Assembly (NCBI RefSeq): GCF_000143535.2
Contig: NC_037325.1
Location: 248,001 to 312,000, forward strand
From: Botrytis cinerea B05.10
Lineage: Eukaryota; Ascomycota; Leotiomycetes; Helotiales; Sclerotiniaceae
Reading direction: 5' to 3'
DNA length: 64,000 nt
Shown in pieces: positions 54,808 to 64,000 of the stretch; positions within the stretch are counted from its first letter, which is position 1, and each line of letters opens with the position of its first letter. The notes under the pieces are model-generated. The model did no database searches, was not told the origin of the DNA, and worked only from the letters and a program-made list of their open reading frames with translations. The translations under genes and the position numbers were made by a program.

Positions 54808-56889
54808 ATGTCGACCAGGAGGCAGCCGCTCTCCACCATCTCCAATGTCGCCAATTCCCCGTACCGAGCGGTAGCTTCCACCACCACTAAACAAAAGCGA
54901 TCATACGCCAACATACAACGCGAAGATGCATATGGACAACCCCCCCCCGCGAAAAAACAGATGCTAGACGCACATCACCAAACGTTAAGAACTCCTCCGC
55001 GTCAAAGTATTAGCCAAGTATCGGGTGAAGGAAGGATTTTTACTCGGCGGTCGACCCAGCCAACCAATTTTGAACGAAAGTGTGTGGCAGCCAGAGGAGA
55101 CAGAGGTGCTCAGCAACAGCAGATTACAAAGGCAGATAAGGTGCCAGAGGAGAATTTGGAATCCATACGTCAATGGCAAAAGCATTATAGGAAGATTTTT
55201 CCAAAATTCGTCTTCTACTTTGAGAGCATACCAGAGGATGTCCGGCTTAAATATACTAAACAAGTTCTCGCCTTGGGTGCAGTAAGTAACGACTCTGTGT
55301 AAGTAATTGGGTATCGCGGATTGTATTGACATCTTTTCAGCGCGACGAAAAATTCTTCTCGAATGAGGTCACTCATGTCGTCACTACTCGATCAATTCCA
55401 TCAGAGATCCCATTTACCTCGTCAGCTACCGCTGAGTTACATTCGCAACATGGCACTATTAATCCCTCTTTGCTAGACAGATCATCAGAGACTGCAGATT
55501 CGAGGGAGTCTCGATCGAAGTTTACATTTGAAGCTCCAGGTGGTAGACGACTTAATCCACAAGGACATGATGGAGACTCAAGACGACAAGTCCGTAGCTC
55601 GGACGTACTATACAAGGCACGAGAATTGGGAATGAAGATATGGGCATTGGAAAAGTTGCAACGGATGATGACAACAATGTTTGACACGGATACTGGTTAC
55701 CAAACAGCACATAGCCACAACACACGGAGCCATTCTGTTCAGGGGGGTACGATAAGCAGAGGGGGCCGGGAAGCTGACCTATCCCAATTATTGAGGAATG
55801 AACGAATCTATGGACCATCCGATCGAGACCTCAGCGTCGCCACAAAAGAAATGACTATATTCAGAGGGCCTTATATCTATATTCACGATATTGATGAAAA
55901 GCAAAAGCCAATTATGGTTCGAGAATACAGCAAAGTTGCCCGCAAAGAAGAGGGAGATTGGCCTCAGTTCCGTAGTGTTGCAAATGGCAAGTGTCCATTT
56001 GTGGAAGAGGTTGAGTATAGTCGTCGTGAGGTGGAGAAAGAAAAGGAATTGATCCGTATTCAAAGGCAAAAGGAAAAGGAAAGGGCTGCGGTTCCAAGGA
56101 CAAGAGCTGCTGCTGCCGCGGTAGAAGCAGCTAAAATGCAACCACCAAAGGCAATCAGCAAGCGAGCACTATCCCAACTTGATGATGGAGCAAATCAAAG
56201 GGTTACTGTCTCGACAAATCAAGCTAATCCATTTGATACTGATAGAAGTAATCGTGCAGAACTTGAGTCTTCTTCTCGAGGGCAAAACGCGTTCGTCAGT
56301 CGTGCTGGCGTTGGTAGATTGTTTGGAGGTGAGCCCGTTGCATCGGGGGTTCAACCATCGAACATTACTTCTGCTATTCGCTCTCAAATGATTTCTTCGA
56401 CTGCAGCTCAACCTGGTCTCAAAGCTGGAACAAGTAAAGAGATACATGGTTTGCAGAGAAAGGTTCTTGAGAAGACAAACAGTGGAACTGGATCCCATCG
56501 TTTGACTGATATCACTGCTGCTGTAAGAGAAGACACAGCCACTCGCCCTGCAAAGCGTGAGGCGCAAAAGAAACTTGGTGTAATTGAAGAGGATGATATT
56601 CCTACAGACAAAGATGAAGTGGCAAGAAAGATGGAAGCTTCTCGCAAAGCAAAAGCTGTTCAGCAAAGAAAGCTTGAGAAGCGTGATCCAAAACCCGGAT
56701 ACTGTGAAAATTGCGCCGATAAATTTGAAGACTTTGACGAGGTAAATTTCTTTTCATCTGGTGATTTATATTATACTAATTATTATGTAGCATGTCGTCT
56801 CACGTAAACATCGTAAATTCGCGGAGAAGCTTGAGAATTGGAAAGAACTTGACGCCTTGTTAAATCAACTGGTTCGACCTCTTTTATGA
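54808..56889 (+). CDS. dbf4: Dbf4/NimO regulatory subunit of the Cdc7 kinase
   Basis: Dbf4 activates Cdc7 to phosphorylate the MCM helicase at replication origins; the Aspergillus orthologue is NimO. Exons are 54808-55281, 55341-56741 and 56791-56889, giving 657 residues. The start MSTRRQPLSTISNVANSPYR was preferred over an ATG 21 codons upstream, since it matches the family opening. Motif N (BRCT-like) spans IRQWQKHYRKIFPKFVFYFE to FSNEVTHVVTTRSIP and is split by intron 1. Motif M is GPYIYIHDIDEKQKPIMVREYSK at about residue 340. Motif C, a C2H2 zinc finger, is PGYCENCADKFEDFDEH...H (CENC, then His residues) and is split by intron 2; the last exon supplies HVVSRKHRKFAEKLENW. Confidence 0.93.
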
Positions 56890-58687
56890 TTGAAGATTCA
56901 TTCGCTTTCGCAAACGTACTTTCAGCCGGTCATTTGAATTCATATTCGAAATTCTACAACAGCTTGCCCCACACAAACTAATAATATAACGGCGTTCATT
57001 CATCGGGGCATGCATATGAAAAACCAAAACGGGATAGTCACAACAGAAACATCACAACCACAGCTTATGTTCCAAACTTTGCATTTGCTCCTTACGTACC
57101 ACAATACCCAACCATTCACGGTTGCAGTTTCCCCAAGAGGAATAGATGAAAGGGATGGGTAATGTTGTTTGCTTTTGGGGTTATGTTACTTGTCATTGTT
57201 TGGTTTGAGTTTACATTTAGCATTTACATAGGGGTTGGCGTTTTTTTCTTTCTATGTCTGTGTTGATTCTTTTCTCTTTGAGGGGGTGGGGCGTTGTGGG
57301 TTTCCAGGCGTGTTGTTGCTTTTGCTGAAGTCGAGGCTTGTTGATGGGCATGGTATGGCTGAGGAGCATCTTTTTGCATGCACTTCGTCGCGGAATGTCG
57401 TTTGTTTGTGCCTTATGGTGTATACGAGGTGGGGTGAGAGGTTTGAGACGAGGAAGTCAGAGCGAAAGAATGCTAGAAGAGGAGCTGCTGCCTATAAGTG
57501 AATAGCATGAGATGGAATCTGATGATGTGTTCAGAAAGCACTTTACTTGTGAGAAGGCGAGAGAAGGGAGGAAGTGTTCTTTCCATGTACATATTATATA
57601 TGTATATGTGTGTCGGTTAATGAATGACCGCATCAATGAATAAAGAAAAAAGATCATAAGAATCGATGTCAAAATAAAAATGAGATTTTATTCATATGAT
57701 AATATAAAGGGGTTGAGTGCTCGCTTAATCTTAACCTAGAAAGTTGAGGTTGAAAGAGATGTATTGAAAATGAAGTGAATGTACTTATGTAACCAGGTAT
57801 TTAATAAGTTGGATGTAAGACGTGGTCTATAAATATTATAAGGAGTTGAGTAGGTAGGTAGGTAGATATCAATAGTCGTGAAATAACACTTATCATGTGG
57901 TTAATGCATAGGCAATTAAAATCATTATTTGTTTATACTCCTCTCTGCATTCCCCCCTCTCCCCCTCTCCCTCTCTCCCTCTTGAGTAGGTATCATTTCC
58001 CTTGCTCAATAATAACATCATATCATATCATATCATATCCCACGATATCCCACGATATCCCATTAGCGTAAACCTATGACCCATAATCTCAACACCCGCC
58101 AATCTCAACACCAATCTCAAACAACCATACAAATTTCAATAATTCGCCTACAGCTATATTTATAATTATAACCATAATTATAACCATAACCCTAACCCTA
58201 AGCCCTCTCTCCGTCTCCCTTTCTCCTTCCTACGCCCCAGAAAGTAGAGCTACATCTACATCTATATCTGCACCTCGTCTCATCTCATCTCATAACTCTT
58301 ACACATCATTCTGATATTTCTCATTTACTCAACTTTTCTATGCCGCTCACTACCTATTCCTCACTCTCCCACCCATCCCTTATGAATAAAATACATACGC
58401 TCATGTCGCTTCACTTCATTTCACTTCACTTCATTCAAGCGAAAGAAAATCAATCATCTTTTTATCTGACACCATATAAATATTTATATATGGGACCATG
58501 TATATTTCGTTAATCATTTTATATCAACGTAGCAAGCACTTGATCCATGCATGCATGTATATCTTTTTACTTCAGCCCTCCGATCCACCCCGATCCACCC
58601 CATCCCATGCCCCTTATATTTCCGCCCTCTACCCTCTCAAATAACTCAGATCCACAATCTCATTACATGATTCTAATGTAAATGTAT
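56890..58687. other. Convergent 3' region of dbf4 and sup35, repeat-rich
   Basis: No gene is supported in 1.8 kb. From 57860 on the sequence is largely simple repeats: CT-rich tracts, TCATA pentamers (58017-58040), a two-unit CCCTAA telomere-like string (58188-58201), and TTCACTTCA units. The frame at 57235-57501 is composition-driven. Confidence 0.5.
58188..58201. repeat. Short telomere-like CCCTAA string
   Basis: AACCCTAACCCTAA equals just over two units of the fungal telomere repeat (CCCTAA). Two units are few enough to arise by chance in an ATAACC-rich context (TAACCATAATTATAACCATAAC precedes it in short repeats). Confidence 0.5.
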
Positions 58688-61108
58688 TTAAGCAGCAGCA
58701 TCAACTTCTTCTTGACTAATCAACTTTGTGATTTTACCAATGGCGATAGTTTGACCCTATTTGATATGTATGTTAGTTTCCAATCTCTCATTTCTCCTTT
58801 TCCTCTCGCCAAAGCTAATGTCCCAAACAAGGATTCAACACGTACCTGATCTCTAAGGGTGAATCTACCCAATTGAGGATAATCTTCAAACTTCTCCACA
58901 CAAACGCTTCCGGCACCACCAATAACCTCCATTCTGGCAATGATGGAATCACCCTTCTTCGCATGAGTTGGCGGAACTTTACTCTTTCTATTAGTACCCT
59001 TTTGCAATTTGTGCAATAGTGCTGCGAAAGTAACTTCTTCAATAGCTGAATGGACGTGCATAACGCAATTGAAGCCAGCAGATAGAATACTCTTCAAGTC
59101 CAAAACTCTAATTTGAGCTTCGAAAGTAGTAACGCAATGAACGAGACGTTTTGGCGAACAAAGAACGAAACCGGGTAAAATATCTTCTTCTTCGATACCT
59201 CTGAGACGAAGACGAATTTGATCTCCACATTGACCTGCGGGAATTTCTTCTTCGGTCTCTCCGTATGCTACCATAACTTCGACCTTTTCTTTATTGGGCA
59301 TCATGACAAGGTTCATTCCCTTCTTTACGACTCCAGATTCGATCTTACCCTCGACGAGGGTACCCATATCTCTGTATTTTCCATTAATTGGCATCATGAA
59401 TGGTGCGTTGACTTTACGTTCGAGTTGAGTCATGTTGTCGAGGAATTCGAGGAGAGATGGTCCATCGTACCATGGGGCGACACCCTTAGGAATTCTGTCC
59501 TTGATACCCATTGTTACTTGTGCGGCGATTGGCATGAAGAATACGTCGGTCTTAAGGTTATAACCAGTTCCTTTCAAGAATTGAGAAAGTTTGGTTGTGC
59601 ACTCCTTATATCTATCGTGGGACCATTCGACAGTTGGGTCATCCATCTTGTTAATGGCCACAATAAGTTTGTTGACACCTTGAGTTTTTGCCAACATGGC
59701 GTGCTCACGAGTTTGTCCTCCCTTTTCAAATCCAGTCTCGTATTCTCCCTTACGAGCAGAGATAACTAAAATTCCAACATCTGCTTGGGAAGCACCACCA
59801 ATCATACTTGGTACGTAGGTTTTATGCCCAGGGGCATCTAAGATACTGTATCTCCGTTTTTCGGTCTCGAAATGTGCACGTCCAACTTCGACAGTCTTTC
59901 CTTTAGATCTCTCCTCTTTTGTCAAATCGAGAGCCCACGACAAGTACCATGTCTCACGACCCATATCCTTGGCCTCTTTCTTGTTCTTTTCCATGGTTCT
60001 CTCATCAACCATTCCGGTAGCGTAAAGGATAGAACCACCCAGTGTCGATTTTCCAGCATCAACGTGTCCAATAAAAATAATGTTAACATGCTCCTTGCCG
60101 TAAATTTCCTTGAGGGTTTCCTCATCAACATCGGCTGCTTGCTCTTGCTCTACCGCATCTGCGGCACGAGCAGCTGCCTTTGCGGCACCAGAAGTTCGAG
60201 AAGGCGATGAACGACCGGATGATGGTGTAGGAGACGTCTTCCCACTGGAGGCTGCAGGAGTCTTCTCAACCTTCTCGATAGCTTTTGCGGCAGTAACCTT
60301 AGCACCGGCTTCTGCAGATGCGGCTGCGGCTGCTGCTTCCTTCTTTGGTTCTTCCTTCTTCGCCGGAGCTGGAGTACCGATAGAAAGGACCTTTGCCTTT
60401 GGCTTTGGCGCATCGCCTCCAATGCTTAAAACCTTTGGTGCATCTCCTCCAATGCTCAAAACTTTTGGTGCTCCATCCTTTACTGCTACGGGTTTGTTTA
60501 GGTCTGCTGAACCATCAGCTGGTCTTTTTGCAATAGTTGGTGTTTGCCGAGGAGGTTGTGATGATTGAGTTGCTGCTTGTGGTTGTTGAGCATATCCTGG
60601 ATATTGTTGTCCTGTAAATGATTGCAGTCAGTATTTTAAACACTACCAATGCTCGCACGCTGTAAAAAAAACCAGAGGGTCCTCGAGTCCCTTCCGTACT
60701 TCTACCCTTTTCATAAGGGTACTGAAATACGTCAAGAATCCTAAGATCTATCGACGACTCACCGTATCCTGCATTGTATCCACCTTGTTGATATCCACCA
60801 GCATTGTAGCCTCCTTGTTGATACTGATTGTTGTACCCTTGTTGACCATATTGAGGATATCCTCCATAACCCTGATTTTGATATTGAGCGAAGTTTTGTT
60901 GTTGTCCATATTGATCGTAACCTCCTCCGTATTGTTGATATTGTTGACCAGGTTGAAATGATTGTGCGCCAGGCTGAAAGGAATTTGCGCCCGGTTGAAA
61001 TGATCTAGCTTGGGGATTTGCATTCAAATTCATTCGTTGGGTTTGTTGTGAAAGATTGTTATCTTCCTGAGCGGCTGGATCATCTTCCCATGAGTTGAGG
61101 TCCGACAT
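58688..61108 (-). CDS. sup35: Translation termination factor eRF3 (Sup35) with prion-like N-domain
   Basis: eRF3 is the GTPase that works with eRF1 to release finished peptides. Exons are 61108-60763, 60611-58846 and 58756-58688, giving 726 residues. N domain (about 20-150): Gln/Asn/Tyr/Gly-rich with QYGQQ and GGYN units and three SFQPG copies, resembling the yeast Sup35 prion domain. M region: GDAPKVLSIG repeated in tandem, then Lys/Ala/Glu-rich sequence. The GTPase starts after DEETLKEIYGKEHVN: G1 GHVDAGKST, G3 DAPGHKTY, G4 NKMD. Domain 3 ends GRFTLRDQ|GQTIAIGKI across the 89-bp last intron. Intron 1 (151 bp) lies inside the prion-like domain. The C-terminal EEVDAAA is unlike that of eEF1A, ruling out that paralogue. 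Confidence 0.97.
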
Positions 61109-61979
61109 CTTTGCTAAGATTCGCGGATTTGCCTTGGTCTGTAGGACGTATGTGTGGGTTGTGAAGGAGGAATTTGAAAGGGCCAAAAAAACTAAAGGAA
61201 TGGGGAAGAGAAGTGGCAGGTATTGGTGGGGCTATAATAGCAATGATGAATCGTCTATCGTCTATCGTCTATCGTTTATCGTTTATGGAGGGGTTTTCCA
61301 ATATTTTGAGTGATATTTACAGAAAATATATACAGAAAATATTTACAGAAAATATATACGCCGGTAGAGGATTTATGAGTGCTTGTGTAATAATGCTTGA
61401 ATCGTATAAAACCAATGACAATATAAAATCAATGACGGTGCACCACGGTATATGTGAATCTCAGTGACTCACAGATACCCACGAGACTCCATATATGCCT
61501 GATAAATGCCCAAAGTGAGTTGAATTTTACGTAGACGCTGGCTGACCTCTACAGCCTCATTGTCGTCTTTCAATTGTGTCTTGTTCAATAACATGAGAAC
61601 CGTACAGTCAGTCAGTACATTATGTATTGTACGGGTAAAAACCGTAATCAATAATTTCAACCCTCGTTTTCCATTGGCGGCGTCCTTTCATCAAGTGCCG
61701 CTATTAATATCTTCAATCCCCGGTTGATGACGTGTTGGCCAATCAATCGCAAGGCAAGTACGATGCTGTTTGAGCCTTATTACATCCAATCTATCTTTGT
61801 TTGCTTCAAATCGTCAACTTGATATAAAAATAAATTCGACACCAACATCAACATTGACATTGACATCAACAACAACCCAAAAACTCTACACAACTCCTCA
61901 TAAATACCATGTCTATTATATCGACCACCTCCTACGTCTTATAGTATTTGATCCAAACTGAGACCTGCATACGTTCAAA
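61109..61979. promoter_or_regulatory. Divergent promoter of sup35 and the Ran-binding gene
   Basis: About 870 bases between divergent start codons. Local repeats: CTATCGT units at 61254-61275 and AGAAAATATATAC units at 61321-61360, plus an ATTGACATCAAC-like run just upstream of the Ran-binding gene. No gene is seen. Confidence 0.55.
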
Positions 61980-64000
61980 ATGGATTTCTTCCTGGGCAAG
62001 GTAGAATGGATGCTCTCCCCATGTTTCATCATCACGTGCTAACCATTGCCTCTTCTTCCTTAGGTCACTCAACATGCTGTGAACTATGCCATCAGGTATG
62101 TTTCATTCTATGCAGAGTTTTGGAGTGTCTTCTAACCATGACATAGGTCTGGGATTGGTGTGACTGCTTCCTTTGCCATAAGACAAATCCCCAGAATTCT
62201 GAAGGTGGGATTTCTTATTGGGACCTTGAGCTTGGGAAAAACATGTGGCTTACGAGATTCTAGACCGTGGACAACAATGCTGATTATCGAGAGCTTCATG
62301 AATTACAAGAGAGACTCAATAGTAAAATCAAAGTACGTCGACTTTTCATGTCAATTAAATCAAGGATATGGGTGTTTTCAAATACTAACTTACGACCTTC
62401 CAGATCGTATCACCAGCTATTGATATGATAGAGCTTATGTGAGTTTCATTCACTGCCAAAAAAAAACTCCCTACTTACAATACATAGTGCCGCGAGAGGA
62501 AATACAACTTTAGAGTCAGCTGTATCTTTAACCAAATCACTTCGATGGGATATTCAATCTCTTGGTATGAGATTAGCAAAAGCTGCAAGTGCTGCAGAAG
62601 TTTCACTTCGGAATAAAACCAAAGCAAAAACACAAGCTGCTCATGAGACTGAGATTCGAGAGATTCTCAGAGATATCAAGAGGCTCTTGACCAACATCGA
62701 GGATGCAGTTCCACTCATCAATTTAGCCATCACCACTTCCGGAGCGAACCTCTCGACAACACTCCCAGCTACTGTGTCACCGTCGAGACTATTACAAGCA
62801 AGCAATCTTCTTACTGCTGCAGATCATCAATATTCGAGGAATCCAAATAGGCCAGTACAAGTTGGAACAACACTTACTCTCTCTTTGTATATGTTATTTG
62901 CCGGACATGCTTATCGAGCTCAGGATGAAGAAGGTATGCGAGAAACTACATGGAAAGAAGTTATACATAAAGCCAGGGTCAGGCTTTTACGTGTACCTCT
63001 CAAATCTACATACGGACCATCTGGACAGCTACATCATTCTAAAGAGGCCCGAGATTATTTGACTGCGAAAGATTCGTCTTTGATTAGTGGCGAAGGCAAA
63101 GCAACAGAATACGCATATCAGCTTGAAATAATCGAGGATTTTGATGATGATCGAGTTCACACTTTTGATGAAGGAGAACCACAACCTGGACCATATGGAG
63201 ATGTCAAAATGGCAGGTATTCGAGAGTACTTACCAATTCATCAGATATCCAAGATATTCTATGCAGATACTGGCAAAATATTGAATATTGGTAACCAGGA
63301 TGAAACAAACAGTCCTGTTTTACTATTGAAGCGAGATATTAATGCAATGCCACCAAGACGAATGATGGAGGGACAGGAGACACAAAACGAATGGTACGAT
63401 AATGGCGAAGATATACCCCCAGAGGAATTTTCAGAATCAAATGAAGAAGAAAGGCTAGAACGTGAGGATGAAGAAGATGATGAATTTGATATCGATGAAC
63501 AACTTCGAAGAGAAAGTATGGCACCAGAATCACCATCAAAGGGAACTGTGGAAACGCCACAAGAGACAAGCGCAACATGGCGACTTCCTCATGATCTTGA
63601 CCCAGAATGGCTTGCTTTGGAAGTATATACAGAAGCTGAAGATTCGGAATCTGAAGAAGAACTCGAGTCTGAATCAAATGGAGGTTCTTCTTATAGTCGG
63701 CCGAATACTTCAGGCCAAAATGCCTCTACTAACGATTTAACCACGAATCTCTCAAATCTCAAAATATCCTCTCCAGCTCCAGCCACTCCATCCAAAGAAA
63801 CAAATCTTCTACCACGCCCTATATCTCCCATGCCTCTCTCCTTTGACCGTTCGGAATCTCCTCAACCACTGCAAATCGACATCAACCTCCGCTCTTCTCT
63901 TTCTCTTCTCGAAATGCTTATACGTCTTACTGCACTTCAACAATTTCAACAATCTACTCATCTATCCGTCCCAGATGAATTCCTAACTTTCTTCCTTCAT
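61980..64000 (+). CDS. Ran-binding (PF05508-type) protein, truncated by the window edge
   Basis: Six exons are visible: 61980-62000, 62064-62095, 62147-62204, 62264-62332, 62404-62438 and 62488 to the right edge, giving 576 residues so far with no stop. The first exon encodes only MDFFLGK, and the next four are 32-69 nt, so the front of the gene is densely interrupted; all junctions are in frame with GT...AG ends. The N-terminal block reads VTQHAVNYAIRSGIGVTASF, then LHELQERLNSKIK and IVSPAIDMIELIAARGNTTLESAV, the pattern of the fungal RanGTP-binding family related to yeast Yrb30, which affects Ran GTP hydrolysis and nuclear transport. A long acidic stretch (about residues 440-480: EEERLEREDEEDDEFDID) follows. 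The function is assigned by family only. Confidence 0.85.

Noticed and set aside
58188..58201. Interstitial telomere or chromosome-end scar
   Set aside because: Only two CCCTAA units, within other ATAACC-like short repeats; chance is the simpler explanation.

Overview
The window is nuclear DNA of a filamentous ascomycete. Genes are split by short GT...AG introns (mostly 49-90 bp) with CTAAC-type branch sites, and gene-rich stretches alternate with AT-rich, microsatellite-laden spacers. A HET-domain gene, a cellular reverse-transcriptase (rvt) gene, an AcuK/ERT1 regulator and a NimO-type Dbf4 all fit Pezizomycotina. Overall protein similarity suggests Leotiomycetes of the Botrytis/Sclerotinia type; that placement is inference. 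I assembled 21 coding genes by joining exons by hand at consensus splice sites. No rRNA, tRNA, CRISPR array or intact transposon was found.

Layout. 1-10 kb: long repeat-rich spacers around one regulator, ERT1/AcuK (3378-5687, minus), plus a possible 52-residue membrane peptide (972-1130). 10.2-12.6 kb: a five-exon DHA1 drug-type MFS transporter. 14.7-22 kb: a domesticated reverse transcriptase (rvt), a HET-domain protein and a SIRT5-type sirtuin. 23.5-33 kb: housekeeping genes packed tightly: the splicing factors Saf4/CCDC130 and SPF30 in divergent orientation, the complex I Fe-S assembly factor Ind1 divergent from the ribosome-biogenesis factor Bfr2, and a likely Tco89-type TORC1 subunit. 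33.8-36.3 kb: ATP-dependent PEP carboxykinase. 36.3-41.8 kb: a 5.5-kb gene-poor block ending in satellites. 41.8-50 kb: the E2 enzyme Ubc8, ketopantoate hydroxymethyltransferase, Atg12, an APH-family kinase-like protein and a 94-residue orphan. 52-64 kb: mitochondrial peptidase Icp55, Dbf4/NimO, eRF3/Sup35 with a prion-like N-terminus, and a Ran-binding (PF05508-type) protein that runs off the right edge.

The most striking result is the Ubc8 gene. Its reading frame can be restored only by very small exons of 8 nt, 3 nt and a single nucleotide, each flanked by well-formed introns. The resulting 187-residue protein places the catalytic cysteine at position 85. Second is the intact rvt gene, with all three palm motifs and the catalytic aspartates.

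Three genes bear on gluconeogenesis: its transcriptional activator (ERT1), its key enzyme (PEPCK) and the E2 that in yeast works with the GID ligase to degrade gluconeogenic enzymes (Ubc8). They lie within about 40 kb, though interleaved with unrelated genes.
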